A stretch of DNA of 64,000 nt from the NCBI RefSeq assembly GCF_030504955.1, contig NZ_JAUKTR010000001.1, forward strand, positions 124,001-188,000. The letters run 5' to 3'. The DNA comes from Peiella sedimenti. GTDB lineage: Bacteria > Pseudomonadota > Alphaproteobacteria > Caulobacterales > Caulobacteraceae. Made by a program: the position numbers and the translations under genes. The notes below the pieces were generated by a model. It saw nothing but the letters and a program-made list of their open reading frames with translations, was not told the DNA's origin and did no database searches. This document shows, one piece after another, positions 17,481-26,118 of the stretch (positions are counted from its first letter, which is position 1; the number at the start of each line of letters is the position of its first letter).

Positions 17481-18579
17481 AGGCGCGCTCCAGAAGCGTC
17501 ATCAGTCCGCGTGCGTCCAGCCGCTCGCCGTTGCTGTCGGAGGAGTAGGCGAAGCCCTCGTCCACCGGCAGCCCTTCGCCGGTGGCGGCGAACGACTTGC
17601 GCGGATACTCCACGAACTCAGGCTCGATGGCGTAGCGGTCGCCCAGGTCCACCGTCAGGCGCGCGTCGTCCGGCGAGATCATCATTTCGTGCAGCTTCTC
17701 GCCGGGACGGATCCCGACCAGCTTCACGCCCGCCTGGGGCGCCATGGCCTGGGCCAGCTCGGTGATGGTGGTGGCGGGAATCTTGGGCACGAAAACCTCG
17801 CCGCCGCGCATCATCTCCAGCGAGGAGAGGACGAAGTTCACCCCCTGGCCCAGCGTGATCCAGAAGCGCGTCATGCGCGGGTCGGTGATGGGCAGCTCGT
17901 GGGCGCCGGTCTCCAACAGGCGCTTGAACAGGGGCGCGACCGAGCCCCGGCTGCCCATGACGTTGCCGTAGCGGACCACGGCGAAACGGGTCCCCAGATC
18001 ACCCGACAGATTGTTGGCGGCGATGAAGGTCTTGTCCGAGGCCAGCTTGGTCGCGCCATACAGATTGATGGGTGAACAGGCCTTGTCGGTGGACAGGGCG
18101 ATGACACGCTCGACGCGGTTGGCCAGCGAGGCCCAGACCACGTTCTCGGCCCCCATGACGTTGGTCTGGATGCACTCGGACGGATTGTATTCGGCCGCCG
18201 GCACCTGCTTCAGGGCGGCCGCGTGGACCACCACGTCGACGCCGCGGAAGGCCAGCTCCAGCCGGTTGCGGTCGCGCACGTCGCCCAGGAAGAAGCGCAG
18301 GGCTTTCAGCTTCTCTTCGGGGAAGAGCTCGGCCAGCTCCTGGCGCATTTCGTACTGCTTCAGCTCGTCCCGCGACAGGATGATGAGCTTCTTCGGGGCC
18401 TGCCCGGCCAGGGCCTCGCGCACGAAGCGCCGGCCGAACGAGCCGGTCCCGCCCGTGACCAGCACAGACTTGCCCTCCAGCACCCGCGTGCGTGGGGCGA
18501 AATCCCGGAAGCCGCCGGACGGCTCGGCCCCGATCAAGGTTTCGGCCGGGCTTGCGGCGACGCGGGCGGGACTAGGCAT
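17473..18579 (-). CDS. pseB: UDP-N-acetylglucosamine 4,6-dehydratase (inverting)
   Basis: PseB is the first enzyme of the pathway: it dehydrates UDP-GlcNAc and inverts C5. The protein has 368 residues of an extended SDR fold. The NAD(P)-binding motif TGGTGSFG lies at about 42-49, and Y-x(3)-K is YGATK. Other family blocks are RDELKQYEMRQEL and HAAALKQVPAAEYNP. The N-terminus carries about 32 residues before the usual start; a GTG at 18483 would remove them, but neither start has a convincing ribosome-binding site. First gene of the six-gene minus-strand operon. Confidence 0.92.
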   Translation of the reverse strand: MPSPARVAASPAETLIGAEPSGGFRDFAPRTRVLEGKSVLVTGGTGSFGRRFVREALAGQAPKKLIILSRDELKQYEMRQELAELFPEEKLKALRFFLGDVRDRNRLELAFRGVDVVVHAAALKQVPAAEYNPSECIQTNVMGAENVVWASLANRVERVIALSTDKACSPINLYGATKLASDKTFIAANNLSGDLGTRFAVVRYGNVMGSRGSVAPLFKRLLETGAHELPITDPRMTRFWITLGQGVNFVLSSLEMMRGGEVFVPKIPATTITELAQAMAPQAGVKLVGIRPGEKLHEMMISPDDARLTVDLGDRYAIEPEFVEYPRKSFAATGEGLPVDEGFAYSSDSNGERLDARGLMTLLERAYG

Positions 18580-18632
18580 GCGGAGACCCCATGACGGACG
18601 TCCGCACCTTCGGCCGCTTCAGCTTTAGCTAT

Positions 18633-18638
18633 GGTTAA
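18633..18638 (-). promoter_or_regulatory. TTAACC motif upstream of pseB, possible CtrA half-site
   Basis: TTAACC on the minus strand, 54 bases before the pseB ATG, in a GC-rich genome where TTAA is scarce. CtrA half-sites of this form control flagellar genes in Caulobacterales. Only the short motif is seen, so regulation is inferred. Confidence 0.25.
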
Positions 18639-18641
18639 CGC

Positions 18642-18902
18642 TTAGGGGATCGATGCGGCCGGCGCGGTGGAGACCAGCATGGCTTGCGGCGCCGCGTCGC
18701 GGGCGCGCTGCTCGGCACGCTCCGCCCGGGAGTCGAGCCAGGCGCCGCCGACGGCGATGACGATCACAGCGGTTAGGGCGGCGCTGCCACAGGCGAAGAC
18801 GGCCATCATGCCGCCGGCCTGCAGAGCCTCGGCGTCGTCGTGCGGATAGGCGCGGCCGAAGCCGTCATCCCCGTTCGTCGCTCGCCGTTTGGAAGAGTCC
18901 AT
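18642..18902 (-). CDS. Small hypothetical membrane protein
   Basis: An 86-residue protein that I do not recognise. It has a hydrophilic N-terminus with SSKRRATNGDDG, one hydrophobic segment at about residues 32-56 (VFACGSAALTAVIVIAVGG) and an Arg/Glu-rich stretch (DSRAERAEQRARD) after it. A single-span inner-membrane protein with a cytoplasmic N-terminus is likely. ATG 18902 is preferred to the TTG at 18920 because GGGGGCGGGC lies directly upstream. It is on the same strand as pseB but ends 63 bases before the pseB start. Confidence 0.6.
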   Translation of the reverse strand: MDSSKRRATNGDDGFGRAYPHDDAEALQAGGMMAVFACGSAALTAVIVIAVGGAWLDSRAERAEQRARDAAPQAMLVSTAPAASIP

Positions 18903-18984
18903 GCCCGCCCCCTGCGACAAGATTCACCATGCAGGCGAACCGGACGCAAGGGGCGGAAGGACGATGTTCGCCCAAATGTGGCGA

Positions 18985-19653
18985 TCAGCCGCGGAAGGGC
19001 CGGATCACGATCTCCACACGGCGGTTCTGGGCCTGGCCCTGGGCCGTGGCGTTCGAGGCGATCGGCTGGCGCTCGCCCATGCCCGCCACGAACAGGCGCT
19101 CGCGGATGACGCCGCGATTGATCAGATAGTCGGCCACGGACAGGGCCCGGCGCTCGGACAGGGTCTGATTGTAGGCGTCGTCGCCGCGCGAGTCCGCGTG
19201 GCCCACCACGTCGACCGTGGTCTGGGGATACTGGTTCAGGATGCCGGCCACGTCATCCAGCACCGGGTAGAACTGCGGCTGGATCGTGTATTCGGCCGTG
19301 GGGAAGGTCACGTCCGAGGGCATCTGCAGGATCAGATTGTCGCCCTGGCGGACCACCTGAACGCCCGTGTCGGCCAGCTCGGCGCGCAGAGCGGCCTGCT
19401 GCCGGTCCATGTAGTTGCCGACGGCCGCGCCGGCCAGCGCGCCCACGCCCGCGCCGATCAGGGCGTTGGTGCGGCCCTCTTCGCCGTCGGAGGTGTTGGT
19501 CAGATAGCCGAGCACCGCGCCCGCGCCCGCGCCGATCAGGGCGCCGGTGCGGGTGTTGTTGCGGTAGGTCATGCCGGTGTTCGGATCGGTCGTGGTGCAG
19601 GCGGCCATGAGGGCGGCCGCGCCGACGGCGGTGACGAGGACATTGAAGCGCAT
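18985..19653 (-). CDS. OmpA-family lipoprotein with glycine-zipper region
   Basis: A 222-residue outer-membrane lipoprotein. The signal peptide ends in the lipobox MAAC (C19). Next is a glycine-zipper stretch (about 30-78, GALIGAGAGAVLGYL and GALAGAAVGNYM), then an OmpA-like peptidoglycan-binding domain (about 105-222, VDVVGHADSRGDDAYNQ and LSERRALSVADYL). It resembles YiaD/PAL-type proteins that tether the outer membrane to peptidoglycan. AGGAA lies eight bases before ATG 19653, fixing the start. It is divergent from the oxygenase gene, across 167 bases. Confidence 0.92.
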   Translation of the reverse strand: MRFNVLVTAVGAAALMAACTTTDPNTGMTYRNNTRTGALIGAGAGAVLGYLTNTSDGEEGRTNALIGAGVGALAGAAVGNYMDRQQAALRAELADTGVQVVRQGDNLILQMPSDVTFPTAEYTIQPQFYPVLDDVAGILNQYPQTTVDVVGHADSRGDDAYNQTLSERRALSVADYLINRGVIRERLFVAGMGERQPIASNATAQGQAQNRRVEIVIRPFRG

Positions 19654-19820
19654 GATTGGGTTTCCTGGTCTTGTGAAATGGAACGCGACGGAAAACACCG
19701 GGCAAGCGTGGCGGTTCCCCAGCTTTGGCTCAAGTCCGTAAGAGTCCTGTCCTCATGCCCCCTGCCCATCGGGGGCGCGGAGCGGTAGAAGGCGCGCATA
19801 TCCCTGCGTGAGAGCCCGCC

Positions 19821-20759
19821 GTGACCGAGAGCGCCATTCAACCTGTGTCCATGAAGCTGGCCGAGGCCGACTTCGACGCCTTTTCGAGGGATCTGGGCGG
19901 CTCCTTCGCCCGCTATGGCTTCGCCGTGGTGGCCGACCACGGGCTGGACGAGGCCATGATCCGCGCCGCGGTCGATGACGCCAAGACCTTCTTCGCCCTG
20001 CCGGCCGAGGCGAAGATGGCCTACCACGTGCCCGGCACGGGCGGCGCCAGGGGCTACACCCCCTTTGGCAAGGAGGCCGCCAAGGACGCCGACGTGGTCG
20101 ACCTCAAGGAGTTCTGGCACACCGGCCGCGACCTGCCCGAGGGGCACCCCTACGCCCGCTACATGCGCGAGAACCTGTGGCCGGCCGAGGTTCCCGGGTT
20201 CCGCACCCATGTGAAGGGCCTCTATGAAGCCATGGATCAGCTGGGCAAGCGGCTGCTGGTGGCCATCGCCCGCTATCTGAAGCTCGACGACGACTACTTC
20301 GAAGGTCCGACGGCCCTGGGCAACAGCGTGCTGCGCCTGCTGCACTATCCGCCCGTTCCCGCCGACGCCCCGGGCGTTCGAGCTGGGGCCCACGAGGACA
20401 TCAACGTCATCACCCTGCTGCTGGGCGCCGAGGAGGCGGGTCTGCAGGTGAAGGATCGGACCGGCGAATGGCTGCCCATCTCGCCGCCCGAGGGGGCGCT
20501 GGTGGTCAATATCGGCGACATGCTGCAGCGCCTGACGAACCATGTGCTGCCTTCCACGACACACCGCGTGGTCAATCCAGCGCCCGAGCGGCGCGGCTAT
20601 TCGCGCTACTCGACGCCCTTCTTCCTGCACTTCGAGCCGGAGTTCCTGATCGAGACCCTGCCGGGCTGCGTCACGGCGGAGAACCCCAACCGCTATCCTG
20701 AACCGATCACCGCCGAGGATTTCCTGCTGCAGCGGCTGCGCGAGATCCGCCTGCTCTAG
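19821..20759 (+). CDS. Isopenicillin N synthase-family 2-oxoglutarate/Fe(II) oxygenase
   Basis: A 312-residue oxygenase of the isopenicillin N synthase-like family, with the DIOX_N domain (1 to about 140) and the 2OG-FeII_Oxy domain (about 165-280). The iron ligands are H191 and D193 in GAHEDINVITLL and H248 in STTHRVVNP. The 2OG-binding R262-Y-S264 lies in SRYSTPFF. Substrates in this family are diverse, so none is assigned. The start is GTG, with GAGAG upstream. Its TAG stop overlaps the stop of the convergent hydrolase gene as CTAG. Confidence 0.87.
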   Translation: MTESAIQPVSMKLAEADFDAFSRDLGGSFARYGFAVVADHGLDEAMIRAAVDDAKTFFALPAEAKMAYHVPGTGGARGYTPFGKEAAKDADVVDLKEFWHTGRDLPEGHPYARYMRENLWPAEVPGFRTHVKGLYEAMDQLGKRLLVAIARYLKLDDDYFEGPTALGNSVLRLLHYPPVPADAPGVRAGAHEDINVITLLLGAEEAGLQVKDRTGEWLPISPPEGALVVNIGDMLQRLTNHVLPSTTHRVVNPAPERRGYSRYSTPFFLHFEPEFLIETLPGCVTAENPNRYPEPITAEDFLLQRLREIRLL

Positions 20760-21625
20760 GCGGTGAGCGTTCGCCGCAGGAAGTCGGTCATGTCCTTCAG
20801 GACGGGCGCGCGGCCCCGGAACAGCGGCGACAGCACGGCCGCCATGCCCGCGTGGTCCAGGTCGGGGTAGAAGGCCGTCTCGACCACGGCGCCGGCGCCC
20901 TCGAGGGCGGCCTTCAGCCGGGTCGTATTGCGCAGACCGACCACCTGATCCTCACCGCCGTTGGCCAACCACACCGCTGGAGCGTCGGCGCGGGCGTAGG
21001 TGACCGGCTGGGTCTCCTCCAGGCGCGGCCACTGGCCAAAGGCGGCGATGGTGGAGCTGACGTCCAGGGGCAGGAAGGCGTACGGCCCCGCGAGGCCGGC
21101 GACAGCCTCGATCCGGCCTTCAAGACCCACGGCTTCGGTGTAGGTGGGGTCCAGCGCGGTCAGAAGCGCGATGTGGGCGCCCGCCGAGTGACCGCAAAGG
21201 CCGATCCGCTGGGCAGACCCTCCATGCTCGGGCGCCAGGCGCGCCGCCAGCGCCGTGGCCGCCGCCGCATCCTCTATGAAGGCGGGAAAGCGCACCTGGG
21301 GCACCAGGCGGTAATCTGGCGCCGCCACGACAAAGCCCTGGGCGGCGATGGCCTGGGCGGCCCAGCCGTAGAGGTCGCGCGAGCCCGAGTTCCAGTTGCC
21401 TCCATAGAAGAAGACGACCAGGGGCCACGGGCCCTCGCGGCGGGGCGCGAACAGGTCCAGCTTCTGTCGCTCGTGGGGGCCGTAGGCGGCGCCCTGCAAC
21501 ACCCGGCGCGCGCCGGGGTCGCGCGGCGCAAGGGCGTTCAGCGCCGCCAGGGGTGAGCAGGCCGAGGCTAGGCCGGCGGCCAGGCCGGCCAGGCCCACGC
21601 GGCGGCTGATCTGGGGGATGGGCAT
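20756..21625 (-). CDS. Alpha/beta hydrolase (esterase-like), probable lipoprotein
   Basis: A 289-residue alpha/beta hydrolase of the BD-FAE/carboxylesterase type. The nucleophile is S147 in GHSAG, and the oxyanion loop is FFYGGNW. A late His in DLDHAGM probably completes the triad. The N-terminus (SRRVGLAGLAAGLASAC) has a lipobox-like cysteine at C23 and an RR pair, so a membrane-anchored exported enzyme is inferred. The stop overlaps that of the convergent oxygenase gene. Confidence 0.83.
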   Translation of the reverse strand: MPIPQISRRVGLAGLAAGLASACSPLAALNALAPRDPGARRVLQGAAYGPHERQKLDLFAPRREGPWPLVVFFYGGNWNSGSRDLYGWAAQAIAAQGFVVAAPDYRLVPQVRFPAFIEDAAAATALAARLAPEHGGSAQRIGLCGHSAGAHIALLTALDPTYTEAVGLEGRIEAVAGLAGPYAFLPLDVSSTIAAFGQWPRLEETQPVTYARADAPAVWLANGGEDQVVGLRNTTRLKAALEGAGAVVETAFYPDLDHAGMAAVLSPLFRGRAPVLKDMTDFLRRTLTA

Positions 21626-21679
21626 GCGAACCCTACGCGCGAGCGGCGGGTCTGGTTCAGTGCCGTTCTAGGCGACCGA

Positions 21680-22597
21680 TCAGAGCGGATGCGTCTGCTG
21701 CGGCGGCGAAACCGGCGGATCCTCGGGCAGGGGGATGAACTCCTGATCGTCGCCCGGCGGCAGCGCCATGCGGCCCGCCGCCCAGTCGGCCTTGGCCTGC
21801 TCAAGACGGTCCTTGGACGACGAGACGAAGTTCCACCAGATCAGGCGCTCGCCCACGGGCTCGCCCCCCAGCAGCATGACGGTGGAGGGATGCAACGCCT
21901 CGATCACGGGCTCGGCCTCGGCCGACAGAACAGCCAGTTGGCCGGGCCGCAGCTTATGTCCATCCACCTCGACCATGCCCTTGGCCACATAGACGGCGCG
22001 CTCGCTCATGCCGCCCGAGCCTTTGCCCTTGGGCGGGGCGGCGCGCACGCCCTGGGCCATCTCCCAATGCACGTAGAACATGGGCGAGGACACGGGCGTC
22101 GCCGCCTTGGCGCCGTAGGCGTCGCCCGCCACCAGCCGCGCGAACAGGCCGCCCTGCTCATAGGCCGGCAGCTCGGCGCCCTCGTGGTGGCTGAAGAAGG
22201 GGTCGGCCTCTTCCGACTCGGTCGGCAGGGCGATCCAGGCCTGCATGCCGTCCAGGCGTCCCCCGGAGGCAATGCGAGCCGGGTCGGTGCGCTCGGAGTG
22301 GACCACGCCCTTGCCGGCCGTCATCCAGTTGACCTCGCCGGGGCGGATCGCCTGGGTCACGCCCAGGCTGTCGCGGTGCATGATCTCGCCGTCGAACAGA
22401 TAGGTCAGGGTCGACAGGCCGATGTGCGGGTGGGGCCGCACGTTCACCGCCGTCTGGCCGGGGGCGAAGTCGGCCGGGCCCATGTGATCCAGGAAGATGA
22501 ACGGCCCCACCATACGCCGCCGGGGCGCCGGCAGGATGCGCGAGACCGTGAAGCCGCCCAGATCCTTGGTGCGGCCGTCGATCATCAGCTCGATCAT
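21680..22597 (-). CDS. Pirin family protein
   Basis: A 305-residue bicupin of the pirin family, of which some members act as quercetinases or metal-dependent regulators. The N-terminal cupin carries RPHPHIGLSTLTYLFDGEIM and HSERTDP, giving the His/His/His/Glu metal site typical of pirins. The pirin C-terminal domain covers about 185-285. The start has GGGAG upstream. The propeller gene ends 12 bases before it on the same strand, so cotranscription is likely. Confidence 0.9.
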   Translation of the reverse strand: MIELMIDGRTKDLGGFTVSRILPAPRRRMVGPFIFLDHMGPADFAPGQTAVNVRPHPHIGLSTLTYLFDGEIMHRDSLGVTQAIRPGEVNWMTAGKGVVHSERTDPARIASGGRLDGMQAWIALPTESEEADPFFSHHEGAELPAYEQGGLFARLVAGDAYGAKAATPVSSPMFYVHWEMAQGVRAAPPKGKGSGGMSERAVYVAKGMVEVDGHKLRPGQLAVLSAEAEPVIEALHPSTVMLLGGEPVGERLIWWNFVSSSKDRLEQAKADWAAGRMALPPGDDQEFIPLPEDPPVSPPQQTHPL

Positions 22598-22609
22598 GGA
22601 AGGCTCCCG

Positions 22610-23944
22610 CTAGAGCGGCAGCTGCGACAGCGCCGCCGGACCGGGATTTTCCGCGAAGGCGCCGTCGTTGTCCACGTCGCTCCATTGGCTGCGCGAGACG
22701 AACACGAAGCCGTCCTCCAGGGCGACGCCGCCGGTAGGCTCCTGCAGGCCCTCCAGATTGGCGGCCAGCACTTCGACCTCGGCGATGCGGGTGAAGCCGG
22801 GGTCGAGGCGCAGGCGCAGGACGCGCTGGGGATTGGATCCGTTCTGGACGACGATCAGATGCTCGCCGCCGGGCCGCGAGCCATCCACGGCCACGCCGTC
22901 AACGCCCACCAGCGAGGCGTCGGCAGGCGCCGCCAGCCGGCGCAGGCGCCCGCTGGTCAGGTCAAGGCGATAGAGACCCGTCGAATAGTCGGCGATCAAC
23001 AGCGCCCCGCCGTCAGGGCTGACGGCCATGCCCTGCGGCGACCGTAGCGAACCCTCGGGCAGAAGGCGGCGCAGCTCAGTGCCGCCGGGATCGAGCACGA
23101 AGACATCGCCGATCAGGGAATCGGCCACATAGACCGACCCGTCGGGCCCCAGCGTCAGATCGCCGAAGTTCCGCGGCAGACCGCCCTCGGCCTGGGGCGC
23201 GGCATAGATGGCCCGCACGATGCCGGACTGCAGGTCGTGCTGGACAAGGGCGGCGCGCCCTCGCTCCAGCGGCTCGAGCTCGGCCACGGGCGGCGCGCCG
23301 GAGGCGGCGGCCCACAAAGCTCCGCGCCCCGGATCGGCGGCGAGGGCGAAGACGCCCAGAGATCCGGGTTGGGCGAAATCGCTGACCCGGCCCTGGCGAT
23401 CTACGGCGACAATCCGCTTCTGACGGATGGAGGAGACGAGGAAACGGTCGCGCGCGGCGTCGTAGGCCACGCCCTCCGCCAGGAAGGGCTCGCTCCAGAC
23501 AGCGAGCCGGGTGATCTGACCGGCCGGCGCGCGGTTCGCCTCCAGCGCCTGCTCAACGGCGGGCCAATCCGCTAGCTGCAGCATGGGGGCCAGCACCTGG
23601 GCCCGCGAGGGATCGCCGGTCAGGCCCAGCTCGGCCAGACGCCGCCAGGCGGCGAGAGCGTCCTGCGGCCGGCCCGCCAACATCGACATCTGCGCGCGCA
23701 GCTGCAGCAGGCCCGGGTGGTTGGGCGCCAGGGCCTCGGCCTGCTCCAGCAGGCGGAAGGCGCCGGGCAGATCGCCGCCCTGGGCGGCCGAGACCGCCTG
23801 GGCGCGCAGGCGGCCGTACTGGATCGAATCCGAAACCGCGGGGGCCTCGGTCGGGGCCTCGGCCGGCGGTGCGGGCTGACCTTCAGCGTTCGCCGGAGCT
23901 TGCTGAGCGCCGAGGGCGAGGGCGGCGAGGGCGGCTGCGATCAT
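22610..23944 (-). CDS. Exported TPR / SMP-30-like beta-propeller protein
   Basis: A 444-residue protein. The signal peptide (MIAAALAALALGAQQAPANA) is followed by a Pro/Ala-rich linker and a TPR-like helical stretch (about 45-110, GAFRLLEQAEALAPNHPGLL and QDALAAWRRLAEL). The C-terminal part (about 140-430) resembles an SMP-30/NHL six-bladed propeller, with repeats such as VAYDAARDRFLVSSIRQKRI, LGPDGSVYVADSLIGDVFVL and VSPDGGALLIADYSTGLYRL. Catalytic activity (lactonase) is not established. ATG 23944 gives a proper signal peptide. It lies upstream of pirin in the same operon. Confidence 0.8.
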   Translation of the reverse strand: MIAAALAALALGAQQAPANAEGQPAPPAEAPTEAPAVSDSIQYGRLRAQAVSAAQGGDLPGAFRLLEQAEALAPNHPGLLQLRAQMSMLAGRPQDALAAWRRLAELGLTGDPSRAQVLAPMLQLADWPAVEQALEANRAPAGQITRLAVWSEPFLAEGVAYDAARDRFLVSSIRQKRIVAVDRQGRVSDFAQPGSLGVFALAADPGRGALWAAASGAPPVAELEPLERGRAALVQHDLQSGIVRAIYAAPQAEGGLPRNFGDLTLGPDGSVYVADSLIGDVFVLDPGGTELRRLLPEGSLRSPQGMAVSPDGGALLIADYSTGLYRLDLTSGRLRRLAAPADASLVGVDGVAVDGSRPGGEHLIVVQNGSNPQRVLRLRLDPGFTRIAEVEVLAANLEGLQEPTGGVALEDGFVFVSRSQWSDVDNDGAFAENPGPAALSQLPL

Positions 23945-24060
23945 GCGAACGGCTCCGGTTGAACCGCCCAGACATGACACAGCCGTGTGACGCGTCTAGG
24001 GCCAGAGGCGGCCCCTTCATCGCGGATCGCCCTGTTCGCCGCCGAAGGCGGTGGATGGCC

Positions 24061-24333
24061 TCAGATCTCGCCGAGGGCCGACAGGTAGAGGTCGAGGATC
24101 GCCTCTTCCTCCTGGCGCTTGACCTTGTCCTGCTTGCGCAGGCGCACGACCTTGCGCAGCGTCTTGACGTCATAGCCCTCGCCCTTGGCCTCGGCGAAGA
24201 CCTCCTTGATGTCGTTCATCACCGCCGCCTTGTCCTCCTCCAGGCGCTCGATGCGCTCGATGATGCTGCGCAGGCGGCCCTGGGCGGCGGCGGTCAGGAC
24301 GTCGGGGTTTTCGGCATAGGCGGCGTCGGCCAC
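24061..24333 (-). CDS. gapR: Nucleoid-associated protein GapR (DUF2312)
   Basis: A 90-residue GapR, the DNA-binding protein of alphaproteobacteria that clamps overtwisted DNA ahead of replication and transcription and is needed for normal growth in Caulobacter. A long N-terminal coiled coil is visible ([20 protein letters not shown]), followed by the basic region [20 protein letters not shown] and the C-terminal [10 protein letters not shown]. The start codon is GTG with GGAG nine bases upstream. It lies just downstream of rpmJ and its terminator, and so is probably transcribed separately. Confidence 0.93.
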   Translation of the reverse strand: MADAAYAENPDVLTAAAQGRLRSIIERIERLEEDKAAVMNDIKEVFAEAKGEGYDVKTLRKVVRLRKQDKVKRQEEEAILDLYLSALGEI

Positions 24334-24416
24334 GGGCTAAGGCTCCGTCGAAGGGCGATCAGGAAACAGGGGCGGACGCTAACCATGCCGCCGCGCGCGC
24401 CTCAACCGGCGCAAAC

Positions 24417-24444
24417 AAAAAGGCCGCGGATCATGCCCGCGGCC
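24417..24444 (-). terminator. Rho-independent terminator of rpmJ
   Basis: On the minus strand, GGCCGCGG pairs perfectly with CCGCGGCC around a 7-base loop and is followed by TTTTT. It lies 27 bases after the rpmJ stop and before gapR. Confidence 0.88.
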
Positions 24445-24471
24445 CTGTGGATGCTTTTGAGGCGAGGGCGC

Positions 24472-24597
24472 TTAGCCCTGCTTGGCCTTGAAGCGGGGGT
24501 CCGTCTTGTTGATCACATAGACCCGGCCCTTGCGGCGCACGACCTTGCAATCCCGGTGACGGGTCTTCAGGGACTTGAGCGAGCTGCGGACCTTCAT
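24472..24597 (-). CDS. rpmJ: 50S ribosomal protein L36
   Basis: The small basic L36 protein of the large ribosomal subunit, 41 residues: [20 protein letters not shown] followed by [20 protein letters not shown]. It has only one Cys, so it is the C-minus (zinc-free) form that keeps the short insertion typical of proteobacteria. It stands alone with its own terminator, away from the large ribosomal operons. Confidence 0.97.
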   Translation of the reverse strand: MKVRSSLKSLKTRHRDCKVVRRKGRVYVINKTDPRFKAKQG

Positions 24598-24804
24598 GGG
24601 TCGAAACCTTGGGGCGTGACGAACAAAACGCCGCGGTGGCGCGGCGGGAGCGGGGCCTATACGCAAAGGGCCCCAGCGTGTCAACGGCGGCCCGGCCCTT
24701 GCAAGGCGTCGCCCGCCGATCAGGGCTGATCATGGCCGAAAGGCGGCGCTGGACTGGCAGGCTCGTGATTTGGCGCGTGGCCTGGGCTCTGTAAGGTATA
24801 TGGC

Positions 24805-26109
24805 ATGGATTTCCGACTGTCCCTGATCGCCGCCGTCACCGCTTGCGCGCCGCTGACCGCCGAGACGCCCTCCGCGCCCGCCCACATGCCGATCGGAGCG
24901 GTGGCGCAGAGCACCGTCCAGGCGCCGGCCCCGGCCGCCCCGGCGCCTTCGCCGGCGGACGCGGGCGCCGACAGTTTCGCGGCCTCGTTCGACGCGTGGA
25001 AGCAGGGCTTCCTCGACCGCAAGGCGGGCGAGAACCGCGCCGCCTGGGCGCGCGAGCTCGAGGGGCTGAGCCCTGACGAGACCGTCGTGCGCCGCGACCG
25101 CAACCAGCCGGAGTTTTCGCGCTCGGTCGGAGACTACGTGAACGGCGCCGTCACGGCGGACCGCATCGCCCAGGCCCGGCAGGCCATCAGCGCCAACGCC
25201 TGGCTGTCCCAGATCGAGGCGCGCTACGGCGTGCCGGCCGAAATCCTGGTCTCCATCTGGGCCAATGAGAGCGCCTTTGGCCGCATCCAGGGCGACTTCG
25301 ACGTGGTGCGCTCCCTGGCGACCCTGGCCTGGGAGGGCCGTCGCCGCGACTGGGCCGAGGGTCAGCTGGCCGACGCTCTGACGATCATCACCTCGGGCAA
25401 GGCGCCGCGCAGCCGTCTGAAGGGGTCCTGGGCCGGCGCCATGGGCCAGACCCAGTTCATGCCGGACAACTATCTGCGTCTGGGCGAGGACGGCGACGGC
25501 GACGGCGTCGTGGACATATGGGGGTCGGACCGCGATTCGCTCGCCTCGGCGGCCAATCTGCTGGCGCGCGCGGGGTGGAAGCGGGGCCAGCGGTGGGCGC
25601 TGGAGGTGGAGCTGCCGACCGGCTTCGACTACGGCCTGGCCGAGGCCGAGCGCCAGCCGTGGAGCTTCTGGCGCGAGCGCGGCGTGCGCCTGCTGAACGG
25701 GGCCGCCCTGACCGACGCCGAGGCGGCCGAACAGATGACGGTGATCCTGCCCCAGGGGGCGGACGGCCCGGCCATTCTGACCCTGCCGAACCACTACATC
25801 ATCCGGCGGTACAACAACTCGACCGCCTACGCCCTGGCCGTGGGCCTGCTGGCCGACCGCGCCATGGACCGGCCGGGCATCAGCCGGGCCTGGCCGGTGG
25901 AGACGCCGCTCAGCCGCGATCAGCGCATGTCGGCCCAGCGCTATCTTCAGGTGCTGGGCTTCGATCCCGGCGGGGTGGACGGCATCATCGGCACCGGCAC
26001 ACGCACGGCCCTGCGCCGCTGGCAGCAGGCGCGCGGCCTGCGCGCCGACGGCTATCTGACCACGGCTGTCCTTGAGCAGCTTCAGCGCGACGCCGCCTCG
26101 CGGCTCTAG
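24805..26109 (+). CDS. Lytic murein transglycosylase, MltB type, with peptidoglycan-binding domain
   Basis: A 434-residue cell-wall lytic transglycosylase that cleaves the MurNAc-GlcNAc bond with formation of 1,6-anhydroMurNAc. The catalytic Glu is E155 in SIWANESAFGR. Other MltB blocks are GAMGQTQFMPDNYLR and WGSDRDSLASAANLL. A peptidoglycan_binding_1 domain ends the protein (about 370-425, YLQVLGFDPGGVDGIIGTGT). The N-terminus has a short hydrophobic segment with a possible lipobox VTAC (C14), then a Pro/Ala-rich linker, so anchoring in the outer membrane is plausible. Confidence 0.92.
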   Translation: MDFRLSLIAAVTACAPLTAETPSAPAHMPIGAVAQSTVQAPAPAAPAPSPADAGADSFAASFDAWKQGFLDRKAGENRAAWARELEGLSPDETVVRRDRNQPEFSRSVGDYVNGAVTADRIAQARQAISANAWLSQIEARYGVPAEILVSIWANESAFGRIQGDFDVVRSLATLAWEGRRRDWAEGQLADALTIITSGKAPRSRLKGSWAGAMGQTQFMPDNYLRLGEDGDGDGVVDIWGSDRDSLASAANLLARAGWKRGQRWALEVELPTGFDYGLAEAERQPWSFWRERGVRLLNGAALTDAEAAEQMTVILPQGADGPAILTLPNHYIIRRYNNSTAYALAVGLLADRAMDRPGISRAWPVETPLSRDQRMSAQRYLQVLGFDPGGVDGIIGTGTRTALRRWQQARGLRADGYLTTAVLEQLQRDAASRL

Positions 26110-26118
26110 CTGGAAGCT

